A stretch of DNA of 64,000 nt from Phyllobacterium sp. 628. Its GTDB lineage: Bacteria; Pseudomonadota; Alphaproteobacteria; Rhizobiales; Rhizobiaceae. Below are positions 46,193 to 54,163 of this stretch, piece after piece. The stretch lies in NCBI RefSeq assembly GCF_014189505.1, contig NZ_CP050301.1:875501-939500 (forward strand), written 5' to 3'. Every line of letters starts with the position of its first letter. The first letter of the stretch is position 1. The position numbers and the translations under genes are program-made. The notes under the pieces are model-generated. The model was not told the DNA's origin. It worked only from the letters and a program-made list of their open reading frames with translations, and made no database searches.

Positions 46193-46441
46193 ATGAGAAT
46201 CCTTTCAATCCGGCTCTTAGATGGGCCGGGCGCTTTAGCGCGCGTTGACGTTGAACTCTCGGAGCACGTCAGACTCTACAGCTTGTTGCTGAAGAAGAAC
46301 CAGGATGGCAAAATCAGAATTCATGCACCGCATTCGTGCGGCAAGCACGTCGCGACGTTCCACCCCGTTATAGCCAAGGAAATTACAGATGCGGCAATAG
46401 CCGCCCTGCGGGAGGCGACAGCCAATGACAGCGGAAGATAA
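46193..46441 (+). CDS. Phage early protein of unknown function
   Basis: 82 residues from the ATG at 46193 with AGGAG at the right distance. It reads LLDGPGALARVDVELSEHVR and later GKHVATFHPVIAKEITDAAI. No named domain. It overlaps the start of the replication gene, so it belongs to the phage early operon. Confidence 0.6.
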   Translation: MRILSIRLLDGPGALARVDVELSEHVRLYSLLLKKNQDGKIRIHAPHSCGKHVATFHPVIAKEITDAAIAALREATANDSGR

Positions 46442-46925
46442 GAGACAAAGCGAAGAACGTGCACCTAGAACAGCCCCGCAGGGAAGCTTGCTTTCCCAGT
46501 GGTGGACGCTCGGCGACATTATCCTCGATCGCCGCACCAATGGTTCTGGCCGCCACATTAAAGTAGCCTGGGTCATAATTGATCGGCATATGCAGGCCAA
46601 AGGCAATAGCAGAGCAAGCGTTCGTTTCATCGAACAAGCCACCGGCCTCTCCAAGGGAATCATCATCAAAGCTTGCCGCGAGCTTGTTGAATGGGGCTAC
46701 ATGACTCAGCGAATTGGCATCGGCACACGCCCCACCGAATTCAGCCCGAATTGGTCTAGCGTTTCACCCGCCTCGAACGCTAAGGACATTTTATCTAGTG
46801 TTCCACTGGAGTCGAACGCAAGTGTTCCACTGGAGTCGAACACTACGGCGTTTAGCGTTCCACCCGAGTCGAACGAAATCCTACTTACCGGACACGGCTT
46901 ACAAAGCCTGTGTACAGGTAGGTAG
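46425..46925 (+). CDS. Phage replication/helix-turn-helix protein, N-terminal part before a frameshift
   Basis: 166 residues. The N-terminal part (QGSLLSQWWTLGDIILDRRT, then AWVIIDRHMQAKGNSRASVR, then GLSKGIIIKACRELVEWGYM) is a winged-helix DNA-binding domain as in phage replication initiators. After residue 115 come three tandem copies of a VP-L/P-ESN unit. The homologous continuation SYLPDTAYKACVQVGRN lies in the next frame, so removing one A from the AAA at 46876-46878 would restore a single protein to 47688. As written it ends at a TAG soon after. Confidence 0.75.
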   Translation: MTAEDKRQSEERAPRTAPQGSLLSQWWTLGDIILDRRTNGSGRHIKVAWVIIDRHMQAKGNSRASVRFIEQATGLSKGIIIKACRELVEWGYMTQRIGIGTRPTEFSPNWSSVSPASNAKDILSSVPLESNASVPLESNTTAFSVPPESNEILLTGHGLQSLCTGR

Positions 46926-47688
46926 GAACATAGATACCCATGATGCCCCGCCCACGGCTGCCCTTGCGGGCGCCATGGCGGGCACACGGGCCCCGGAAGA
47001 AAAGAAAGATGCTTTCAATCAATTCTGGCAGGCTTACTCGCGTAAGTTTCAGAAGCTTAAAGCACGGGCTGCTTGGGACAAGATCAATCCAGATACTGTC
47101 CTAGCTGCCCGTATTGTAGAAAAGGCAGGCCTTTGGGCAGAACACTACTCCACCCAGGACACCGACAAGAGGTGGATTCCTGCACCCGCGAACTGGCTTG
47201 CCGGCGAGCGATGGGATGAAGACTTACCCGATATCTATATCGATCCTAAGGAAGCTGCGATTGCCAAAGCAAAGGAACGCGGTTCGAATCCGGCCCGGGG
47301 AACCAGCAGGGTTGCTGCAAACGATGATGGTGAGTTGCCGTCCGTTCCCCAACATGAGTGGGACGTTGGACCATTCTCTCCGTTTGGCACGTTTGGTGCT
47401 GAGATTGTGGCGAGTACGGTCAAAAACCCAGATGCTCAGACTGAGGAAGTCGTTCTGACTATTGCGCTAGACGGTGACCCATATAAAACCGTTGAACACA
47501 CGATGCTCACTCAGTGCCAAGATAAGACAAGACAGTTCCGCGGACGGCGGTTCTTAGACACCCTCGCCAAGCTAACGGGCGCGGACAGGCCTTTAAAGGA
47601 CACAGAAGAGCTCCATTTTAAGCCGCTCACGGTAACCATTGATCGCGGGCTTATTTTTTACGCAGAGCCAAGGGGTGTGGCGGCCTGA
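46876..47688 (+). CDS. Phage replication protein, C-terminal part after a frameshift
   Basis: About 270 residues in the +1 frame relative to the upstream gene. Domain: AFNQFWQAYSRKFQKLKARA, then WDKINPDTVLAARIVEKAGL, and PAPANWLAGERWDEDLPDIY. These form the helical C-terminal domain found in such phage proteins. The last 130 residues are a separate beta-rich region. The first in-frame ATG after the shift is at 46975. It would be translated separately or by reinitiation if the shift is real. Confidence 0.6.
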   Translation, partial: KSYLPDTAYKACVQVGRNIDTHDAPPTAALAGAMAGTRAPEEKKDAFNQFWQAYSRKFQKLKARAAWDKINPDTVLAARIVEKAGLWAEHYSTQDTDKRWIPAPANWLAGERWDEDLPDIYIDPKEAAIAKAKERGSNPARGTSRVAANDDGELPSVPQHEWDVGPFSPFGTFGAEIVASTVKNPDAQTEEVVLTIALDGDPYKTVEHTMLTQCQDKTRQFRGRRFLDTLAKLTGADRPLKDTEELHFKPLTVTIDRGLIFYAEPRGVAA

Positions 47689-47803
47689 GTAACGCCCACC
47701 AAAAATCCACCGCATCCGGCGAATTGATCAACAACAGCTTGTTAACGCGATAATGTTGATCGTTGGATGATTCGACCGTCAAGCATATTACCCTGAAAAC
47801 GCT

Positions 47804-47812
47804 TGTGGATAA
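47804..47812. promoter_or_regulatory. DnaA box
   Basis: TGTGGATAA is the complement of the ideal DnaA box TTATCCACA, within AT-rich DNA downstream of the phage replication genes. Confidence 0.5.
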
Positions 47813-48033
47813 GTCGCGTGGTTATCAACTAAATTTCCGTTTTGTTTACCTTGACGCATCGTTTTACAGTTGAGCGAGAAACTTACCTCCCGTAAGTAAT
47901 TGATTGTAAAGGGGAGATTGTGTGTGTCGATTCTCGTTTTGAGATAACTGTCAAGCAAAAAACAGTGAAAATACTTGCACTCGGGTGAACTTGAGCGTAT
48001 CAAATCCGTGTTCATGGAATTTATGAACAAAAA

Positions 48034-48054
48034 GAAACCCCGCCGAAGCGGGGT
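48034..48054 (-). terminator. Minus-strand terminator for the 48078-48206 small gene
   Basis: ACCCCGC/GCGGGGT with a CGAA loop; on the minus strand it is followed by TTTCTTTTTG, a typical terminator tail. It lies 24 bases after the small gene's stop. Confidence 0.8.
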
Positions 48055-48077
48055 CAATTTGGGTCCGACCAACTGGA

Positions 48078-48206
48078 TTATGCGATGATTGCGCTGTCAC
48101 GCGGCCATCGTCTGCAGTGGGATACTACATGTTCCCACTGCCCCAGTCGGAACCGCCAGTAGTCTATAACAGACACCGGACGGTAGAGTGGGCAAGCTAT
48201 TCGCAT
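48078..48206 (-). CDS. Short 42-residue protein with its own terminator
   Basis: The ATG at 48206 has AAGGAGA five bases upstream, a strong ribosome site. The protein starts MRIACPLYRPVSVIDYWRFR and is rich in Arg, Trp and Cys. A terminator follows at 48034-48054. It is transcribed against the phage genes on either side. No family is recognised; it could be an accessory (moron) peptide or an antitermination/anti-repressor peptide. Confidence 0.5.
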   Translation of the reverse strand: MRIACPLYRPVSVIDYWRFRLGQWEHVVSHCRRWPRDSAIIA

Positions 48207-48711
48207 GGCCGATCTCCTTTCCAATATGGAAAGCAAGATGGACTTGCCGCCCCTTCGACAGCATACCCGCCGAAGCTCTGGTCCTCCCTGTCTATGGGCG
48301 GAGAGCTCAGAAGGGTGGCAACGCTTGAGCGAATCCCAACTTGTTGTTTTTAAGCCCAATTTGCCCCCGTTGCAATAGTTTGACTGGCAGGCGCCCACAC
48401 AATCCCCCATTAAAGTGCACTGGAGGGCTTTACAGCTCCGGATGGCAACTTTCACCTAAACGCTCAGTTAAGCCGCTCCACAGTCATCCTGGGGCGTTTA
48501 AGTGTGGGTTTTGGGATGGGATAGATATAACGACATGCGCATGTGGTTTTGCGCTTGGGAAAATTTGCAGAATTCTTTCCTTCGCTTGACACTCTGTTAC
48601 GAGTTCCTTTTTATTATCAACATCGGCCATAGAGCCTTGTGAATATTTCCCAATCCGATTCCTGATAGCTGCAGCCGTGCATAACGGCTCTCATAATCGC
48701 GAGGTATTCAC

Positions 48712-49758
48712 ATGCCGTTCCAATTTAATCACTCCCAAAATTCAACAGTTCCGCGCTACCGAGGCGGTACGCGCTTACTGAAATGGCTCATTAAGCGCGA
48801 CGCCGAGGCTGGCCTTGCCCTACACGCATATGGCAAGATCTCACCAGCAGCTGCCGCAAACGACAATGAACCATCCCCGATGTCTTGGATTGATGGACAG
48901 GAGCGTGACGACGTTGAGCCTACTGGTTCAGGGCGGCAGGAATTGCATGCTGAGTACCTCCATGAAATCAAACCTTCCACGGACAGCATGGTCTCTGAAG
49001 CATATCGCACATGGGCGACGAATACCGTTCAACGCAAACGCGAGCTCAAAAACTCAAAGCCGTTCACTTGGCGCGCCTTGCAATATCGTGAGCAACCGCA
49101 CGTGAACGGCTACATTACTCGCATTGGCAATATGTTGTTCAACAGCAATCCTCTTCGAACCGGTGAAGGTTTGATGACAGAATATGAGCGCAACAAAAGG
49201 GGCGATCCGGTTGCCCCGAAAGTCGAGTGTCACAAGCCTCGGGGTGGAAAACGGGCTAAGCGGATCGTGAATGTGCCTAATGCCGATCATACCGCAAGAA
49301 AGGCAGGTTACCTAGACCTGCGCGGCACCGCCCTGAACCCTAGACATGTTAATGAACGGCCCGTTCTGCCGGATATGCTGGACCGTACAGAAGATTGCGC
49401 GGCTGCCGTTGTAGAGCTTTCTAAATGGAAAGATCAGGTTGCATCATTTCCAGTGACACGATGCCCCACCGGGATTGCTAAAAACGCCAAGTGGATCGGC
49501 GGAGTGGTTGGAACGAAGCAGACTGCGAGTAAGGCGGCTATCCCCGAGTCACATAAAATCGATAAGCCTGAACTGCCAAACGACATCACGGAAACACTTG
49601 AGTATGCGTTATCTGGGGAAACGTTCTCTGATCTAGGTGCGCGCCTGGGTTACAAAGGCAGATACGCAGACAAAGCAGGCAAGCGGGCCTTCTTAAACGC
49701 TATCGATACACTCGTGGCCGCCAACAATAATGGCCGGTTAAAAGAAAATGCAGCGTGA
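48712..49758 (+). CDS. Phage protein of unknown function
   Basis: 348 residues. The N-terminal region is Pro/Asn-rich (NDNEPSPMSWIDGQERDDVE), the middle is basic (NKRGDPVAPKVECHKPRGGK), and the C-terminal 50 residues look like a helix-turn-helix (TLEYALSGETFSDLGARLGY). No catalytic motif is seen. Position and size suggest a phage early or middle-phase DNA-binding protein. Confidence 0.6.
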   Translation: MPFQFNHSQNSTVPRYRGGTRLLKWLIKRDAEAGLALHAYGKISPAAAANDNEPSPMSWIDGQERDDVEPTGSGRQELHAEYLHEIKPSTDSMVSEAYRTWATNTVQRKRELKNSKPFTWRALQYREQPHVNGYITRIGNMLFNSNPLRTGEGLMTEYERNKRGDPVAPKVECHKPRGGKRAKRIVNVPNADHTARKAGYLDLRGTALNPRHVNERPVLPDMLDRTEDCAAAVVELSKWKDQVASFPVTRCPTGIAKNAKWIGGVVGTKQTASKAAIPESHKIDKPELPNDITETLEYALSGETFSDLGARLGYKGRYADKAGKRAFLNAIDTLVAANNNGRLKENAA

Positions 49759-49973
49759 ATGTTACATTCTGCGCCAGCTGGGCGCGTATAATATAGGGAC
49801 ATAGTTCCCAATCGTTTGGTTGACCACGGATGTACTGGCAACCGATAAAATCTGCATGGCGCAGACCTGTCGATGCTGCTTGAGAGCAGTGGGTGGCAGG
49901 CACTCCTGCGCTCGCTTGGCCCAACCGCGTTTTTTAAGCGCTCATTCCAAATCTTACAAAATAGGAGGTGACG

Positions 49974-50495
49974 ATGCGCAAGTCGCAAGTCGCTGAAGTC
50001 CTGTCGCGTCGCCTCAACATTCCAGCGGGCCGCGTCGACGGGCTGATTATGCGTCTTTCCGATGCCGGCATGATACCAAAGGCCGAGGGTGCAAGACGAT
50101 ATCCGCCTGAAGTCGACGAGGCTGACATACTGAAAATGGTCTTGGCCGTAATTGCCGATCGTGGGCTTGGAAACGTCAAAGAGTCTGTCGAGCAATACTG
50201 GCAACTATCTAACGAGCACGGCCGACGCTTCGGGCACTTGCTCAACGAAATCCTGTTCGGTCCTCCGTCTGATGTCGGTCATGTCATTCTTCGGCACGAT
50301 CCGGTCGGTGTCTCGTTGACACTCAACGGACAGCACACCGTCTTTGGCGCAGAGGCACCTGTAAAGACAGCGGCCAAAGCTTCAATAGTGCCTGGTTACG
50401 CACTCACCGCAATTGCAGCTGAACTGCAGGGCCACGGGCCATCACAGGCTGACTCGATGATCGAGTTGGCTCGTTTGCGCCGAGCCTTTCAATAA
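49974..50495 (+). CDS. Phage protein with N-terminal helix-turn-helix
   Basis: 173 residues from the ATG at 49974 with AGGAGGT before it. SQVAEVLSRRLNIPAGRVDG is a winged-helix-like start, then SDAGMIPKAEGARRYPPEVD and ILKMVLAVIADRGLGNVKES. Such phage proteins occur next to packaging genes, but no direct evidence ties it to packaging. The capsid gene follows after one small gene. Confidence 0.6.
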   Translation: MRKSQVAEVLSRRLNIPAGRVDGLIMRLSDAGMIPKAEGARRYPPEVDEADILKMVLAVIADRGLGNVKESVEQYWQLSNEHGRRFGHLLNEILFGPPSDVGHVILRHDPVGVSLTLNGQHTVFGAEAPVKTAAKASIVPGYALTAIAAELQGHGPSQADSMIELARLRRAFQ

Positions 50496-50503
50496 GGAAA
50501 CAA

Positions 50504-50821
50504 ATGACAAATCTACCAAAAGGCCTGTACCCGATCCCGACAGGCCAAGACGTTTCGATATTCTTCTCGGAGGACACGAAACTCACTGACAGCCAGCAAC
50601 GAGAACGGGCGTTCTTCATGATCAACGAATTCATCGCGCAACAGGATGCCGGCGACAATGATAGTGCGGCGCTAGATAAACTGGCGTCCCTACTCGGCAC
50701 ATCCAAGTCTAGCGGCAACACCACTAAGCATCCAGCCGAACGAGAGGCCGCACGCATCGATGCGCGTTGGAACGCTCGCCGTGCCTGCAGGGCTGCAATC
50801 GAAGCAGGCTATCGGCCTTAA
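50504..50821 (+). CDS. Small phage protein
   Basis: 105 residues beginning TNLPKGLYPIPTGQDVSIFF. A polar, helical protein with an Arg-rich C terminus (RWNARRACRAAIEAGYRP). It could be a head-associated or scaffold-like protein, as it immediately precedes the capsid gene. No family is recognised. Confidence 0.55.
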   Translation: MTNLPKGLYPIPTGQDVSIFFSEDTKLTDSQQRERAFFMINEFIAQQDAGDNDSAALDKLASLLGTSKSSGNTTKHPAEREAARIDARWNARRACRAAIEAGYRP

Positions 50822-50878
50822 ACCACCTCAACACAACCAAATCTACAAAACCGGCCTATAGGGCCGAAAGGTACACCT

Positions 50879-51973
50879 ATGACTCAAATTGCTACCCAAA
50901 TCGGCGAAATCGCCACCGCTATCGAAACTTTCAAATCCGAATATGGCAGTCGTCTCTTTAGCCTTGAACAGCGCGCCGCACGCGAGAAGGATATGTCCGG
51001 CGAGGATGTTGGTACATCTCTTGGCGAACTCGTTGCAAATCACGACTCCATCAAACAGATGACATCGAGCTTCCGCGGCAAGTCTCTCATTCAACTTGAG
51101 CGTGCTGCGCTGACTTCTGCAAACACCACTGTTGGTGCTGGCCGCTCTCAGAGCACCTCTCTTGTCCAGGCTGACCGGCGACCAGGTATCGTAACGCCGC
51201 CAGAACGTCGCTTTACTATTCGGGATTTGATTCCAAGCACGCCGACCACTTCGAACTCAATCGAATATCCAAAAGAAACTGGCTTCACCAATAACGCTGC
51301 TCCGGTCGCTGAGGGCGCGCAGAAGCCATACAGTGACATCACGTTCGATTTGGTCACTTCTCCTGTCCGTACGCTCGCACACCTGTTCAAGGCCAGCCGT
51401 CAGATCATGGATGACTCACCTGCGCTTGCGGGATACATCAATACGAGAGGCCAGTACGGGCTCAAGCTGGTTGAAGAAACCCAGCTATTGAATGGCAATA
51501 ACACAGGTCAGAACCTCAACGGCATTATCCCTCAGGCCAGTGCGTACGAGACGTCCCGCACAGGCACTGGTGACACGGAGCTCGACATCCTATTGCACGC
51601 GATCAGCCAGGCGGAAGAAGCTGAACTGCCCGCATCGGGTATCATCCTGTCAGTACGCGATTGGCGCCGCATCCTTGGCATCAAGGATCTAGGTGGCAAC
51701 TACCTGTCAGATGGGCCGTTTGGCACCACGGCACCACGTATCTGGGATCTACCTGTCATTCCATCCATGGCGATGCCAGTTGGTAACTTCCTGCTCGGTG
51801 GCTTTGAGACTGGTGCAGAAATCTTCGATCGACTCGAAATCGAATTCTTGATCTCGTCAGAGAACAGCGATGACTTCGAGAAGAACATGATTACGGCCCG
51901 TATCGAGGAGCGCCTGGCGCTCGCCGTGTATCGTCCAGAGGCCTTCGTCAAAGGCTCTCTAGTAATCGCATAA
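50879..51973 (+). CDS. Phage major capsid protein (HK97 fold)
   Basis: 364 residues. The first 80 are helical and polar, like a delta/scaffold domain. The HK97 core follows: ERRFTIRDLIPSTPTTSNSI, then PVRTLAHLFKASRQIMDDSP, then TQLLNGNNTGQNLNGIIPQA, and SVRDWRRILGIKDLGGNYLS with the A-domain loop. It is the best-supported structural gene of the region. No prohead protease gene is adjacent. A long hairpin follows. Confidence 0.88.
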   Translation: MTQIATQIGEIATAIETFKSEYGSRLFSLEQRAAREKDMSGEDVGTSLGELVANHDSIKQMTSSFRGKSLIQLERAALTSANTTVGAGRSQSTSLVQADRRPGIVTPPERRFTIRDLIPSTPTTSNSIEYPKETGFTNNAAPVAEGAQKPYSDITFDLVTSPVRTLAHLFKASRQIMDDSPALAGYINTRGQYGLKLVEETQLLNGNNTGQNLNGIIPQASAYETSRTGTGDTELDILLHAISQAEEAELPASGIILSVRDWRRILGIKDLGGNYLSDGPFGTTAPRIWDLPVIPSMAMPVGNFLLGGFETGAEIFDRLEIEFLISSENSDDFEKNMITARIEERLALAVYRPEAFVKGSLVIA

Positions 51974-52312
51974 CCGATACGGCGGGAGTGGAACGGCATG
52001 CTCAGTCGCAGGTGTATGAAGACCCGCCATTGTCCTTTCCTTCACACGCTATGAGCACGGCACCGCACGAGACCCCTTGGCTTCGGCCTTGCGTGCGGTG
52101 CCAACTATACTAACGGGTGCCTTCAAAGTGGAAGGGCGCGCGGTCACAGACCGGTGTGTGCCGTTTCTTTCAACGCTAATACAGATTTTCCCCTCGCGTG
52201 CGCGCAAGCGCGCGAGAGACGGGTTCCAAAAAAGTCTGAGCGCTCATTTTCCTAGGACCTGTCGGGCTGCATTCTGCGCATTTCCACATATCAAAACATG
52301 GGGGAAAACCGT
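51974..52312. other. Non-coding gap in the phage block with hairpins
   Basis: 338 bases between capsid and the terminase small subunit. Hairpins at 52059-52102 (GGCACCGCACG/CGTGCGGTGCC) and near 52193-52216 (CTCGCG-GCGC arms) are present. In intact phages this place usually has packaging or connector genes. No gene is seen here. Confidence 0.5.
52059..52102 (+). other. Hairpin after the capsid gene
   Basis: Perfect 11-base inverted arms (GGCACCGCACG and CGTGCGGTGCC) separated by 22 bases. There is no T-run; it may cap the capsid mRNA. Confidence 0.5.
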
Positions 52313-52690
52313 ATGGCACCACCACGAAAACCATTGGCGTTGGCTCATCTATCCGGTGCTGTCGCCAAGAATCCTCAGAGATATCGCAATCGCACTGAAG
52401 TCAGAGTGGGAGAGCCTCTTGGGCCACCACCAGCATGGCTGAAACCAGAAGCCAAGGAGGCGTGGCGCGAACTTGACGAGCTATTGCCTTGGCTCGACAG
52501 GTCTCACAGGTGCATTGTTGGGCTTGCGTCTTACCTGCAGGCGAAAGTTCGTGACGGCACGCTTGGTGTGCCAGGCATGCAATTGCTGCGGCAGGTACTA
52601 GGATCGCTTGGCGCTACGCCGGTCAGTGCGTCCAAGATCAACTGGACGCCTCAAATAGACGATCCGGATGATGACCTGTTTGAGCGTTAA
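52313..52690 (+). CDS. Phage terminase small subunit-like protein (P27 type)
   Basis: 125 residues from the ATG at 52313. The N-terminal APPRKPLALAHLSGAVAKNP, then RNRTEVRVGEPLGPPPAWLK, then KEAWRELDELLPWLDRSHRC and the LRQVLGSLGATPVSAS tail match the P27 family of small terminases that recognise phage DNA for packaging. The large subunit that should follow is absent. Confidence 0.75.
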   Translation: MAPPRKPLALAHLSGAVAKNPQRYRNRTEVRVGEPLGPPPAWLKPEAKEAWRELDELLPWLDRSHRCIVGLASYLQAKVRDGTLGVPGMQLLRQVLGSLGATPVSASKINWTPQIDDPDDDLFER

Positions 52691-53295
52691 GATAAATACT
52701 TCACCCAATGTTCTTCCGCTACGATTGAGATGGGCTGGCCTCCATCGCGCCACTCTGCGGCCTGCAGAATCTTATTGCCAAAGGAAGAGTGCTTCCAAGA
52801 GTCCGTAGCATAGACACCAATCACAAGAACGTTGGTTTTTTGAGTAAGACTTCCTGCAATGGCACCTCTTTCGGTGACGGCTTGTTCACAATGCTTTCTC
52901 TGACCGTAATTAAACGTTCCGGTGAAGCAGTATCGCTGTCCCTCGAACATAAGATCAGGAGCAGGTTGGCAAATGGGAATTCTGGTCGCCTTAAGGGTTT
53001 CTCCCAACTCGAAATCCCGATTTGAGAATCTGTTCAGCGTATCCAGCAGTTCGGCGGTCTCATCGGCATCAACGACACCATCTGCAAGGATTTCATCAAT
53101 TCGACGGTACAGAACGCGGATGAGCGGTTGATCGCTAACACCTGCATTCGCGGCAAGCCACTTGTGGAGGAATTCGACCTCTGCTTGGTTGAGCTTCTCA
53201 TCAGCAACTAACCCTCTCGCTATTCCGATAAGCTCATCTATCTGTCTGCTCGATATTCTGTCGCCGCCCAAGCGGTTGTGCAGTTCAATGGACAT
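52687..53295 (-). CDS. TerB-like/BRCT domain protein inside the phage block
   Basis: 202 residues. Residues 15-95 (IARGLVADEKLNQAEVEFLH, then DEILADGVVDADETAELLDT) look like a TerB/EF-hand-like helical domain. Residues 110-200 (EGQRYCFTGTFNYGQRKHCE, then ERGAIAGSLTQKTNVLVIGV) are a BRCT domain like that of NAD-dependent DNA ligases. The gene is antisense to its neighbours, overlaps the terminase stop by 4 bases, and sits where the large terminase, portal and tail genes would be. It is a cargo gene (moron). Confidence 0.8.
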   Translation of the reverse strand: MSIELHNRLGGDRISSRQIDELIGIARGLVADEKLNQAEVEFLHKWLAANAGVSDQPLIRVLYRRIDEILADGVVDADETAELLDTLNRFSNRDFELGETLKATRIPICQPAPDLMFEGQRYCFTGTFNYGQRKHCEQAVTERGAIAGSLTQKTNVLVIGVYATDSWKHSSFGNKILQAAEWRDGGQPISIVAEEHWVKYLS

Positions 53296-53361
53296 GTCGT
53301 TGGCCCCCTTGTCTCCCTAGCGGAGAATATCACTAGAAACAGCTTTTGCTATCTAATTCAT

Positions 53362-53385
53362 GCCCGCTCCACGCGGGCTTTTTCT
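53362..53385 (+). terminator. Terminator between the BRCT gene and the tail genes
   Basis: GCCCGC/GCGGGC with a short loop, followed by TTTTTCT on the plus strand, just before the 53398 gene. Confidence 0.75.
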
Positions 53386-53397
53386 ATTGGAGAATCC

Positions 53398-53748
53398 ATG
53401 TCTAACGAAGACCACTATGCAAAAATCAACCAACCATTTGGTGACGGCCACTATGACTTTCAGTTCGGTTGGCCGGAAGCCCTGGAATGGGAAGAAAAGA
53501 CTGGCCGCAGCTTGTTTAACGCGTTCAACGCCATGCACAGGAACGGCCTCTACCTGATCGCTGATATCAAAGAGATCATCCGGCTTGCCCTCATCGGCGG
53601 CGGAACAAAGCCTGTCGACGCTCTCAAGCTTGTCGAGCGGTATGTTGAGAAGCGGCCTCTGTCCGAGAACATGTCGCTGGCCTTGATGATCCTGGAAGCC
53701 GCATTCTTCGGCACAGACACACCCGAAGCGGAAACTGCCAATGGCTGA
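53398..53748 (+). CDS. Phage tail assembly chaperone / gene-transfer-agent-like protein
   Basis: 116 residues from the ATG at 53398, with TTGGAG upstream. FGDGHYDFQFGWPEALEWEE, then TGRSLFNAFNAMHRNGLYLI, then KEIIRLALIGGGTKPVDALK follow the pattern of GTA-family (gp10-type) and tail-chaperone proteins that precede tape-measure genes. The length is normal. It overlaps the next gene by 8 bases. Confidence 0.75.
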   Translation: MSNEDHYAKINQPFGDGHYDFQFGWPEALEWEEKTGRSLFNAFNAMHRNGLYLIADIKEIIRLALIGGGTKPVDALKLVERYVEKRPLSENMSLALMILEAAFFGTDTPEAETANG

Positions 53749-54163
53749 CGACGGCGGGCTGGCACGCGTCCAACGCAAGATGTTGGCCATGGCAAAGGCG
53801 GGTGAGACTGCCATGAGGCAAGCCATGGAAACTGGTGCCAACGAGATCGTGGCCATGATGAAATCGCTTGTTCCTGTCGACAAGGGTGATCTCAAGCTAT
53901 CGATCGGTTGGACTTGGGGAAAGGCGCCCAAGGGCTCTATTTCCATGGGCACTTTGAACGCTACCAAAGGCAACGCTGCAATCACCATTTATGCCGGTGA
54001 TGACAAGGCATTTTATGCCAAATGGGTCGAGTTCGGCACGAAGAACGCCGCTGCCTCTCCTTATTTCTACGTCTCATATCGCGCGAACAAAAAGCGCTTC
54101 ACCCGGCGTGTGAACACTGCTGTCAGCAAGGCAGTCAGAAAGGTCTGGAATGGCAACGGATGA
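53741..54163 (+). CDS. HK97 gp10-like phage protein (head-tail/tail completion)
   Basis: 140 residues. ANEIVAMMKSLVPVDKGDLK, then AFYAKWVEFGTKNAAASPYF carry the (K)WxEFGTxxxAaxP(Y/F) pattern of HK97-gp10 family tail-completion or neck proteins. Its stop overlaps the start of the tape-measure gene by 14 bases. It normally works at the head-tail joint. Confidence 0.82.
   Translation: MADDGGLARVQRKMLAMAKAGETAMRQAMETGANEIVAMMKSLVPVDKGDLKLSIGWTWGKAPKGSISMGTLNATKGNAAITIYAGDDKAFYAKWVEFGTKNAAASPYFYVSYRANKKRFTRRVNTAVSKAVRKVWNGNG

Larger units (their letters stand above)
47689..48711. other. 1-kb phage intergenic region, possible origin
   Basis: AT-rich stretch between the replication gene and the 48712 gene. 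It holds a perfect DnaA box (TTATCCACA complement, 47804-47812), a minus-strand terminator at 48034-48054, a 42-codon minus-strand gene at 48078-48206, and a TTGACA box at 48586-48591 that could be a promoter for the 48712 gene. The replication initiator just upstream makes this a candidate phage origin. Confidence 0.4.

Noticed and set aside
47788-48072. 94-codon minus-strand frame in the phage intergenic region
   Set aside because: It reads through the terminator at 48034-48054 and has no ribosome site.
52077-52442. 121-codon plus-strand frame overlapping the terminase small subunit
   Set aside because: It runs in another frame through the small-terminase start and hairpins, with no recognisable sequence.
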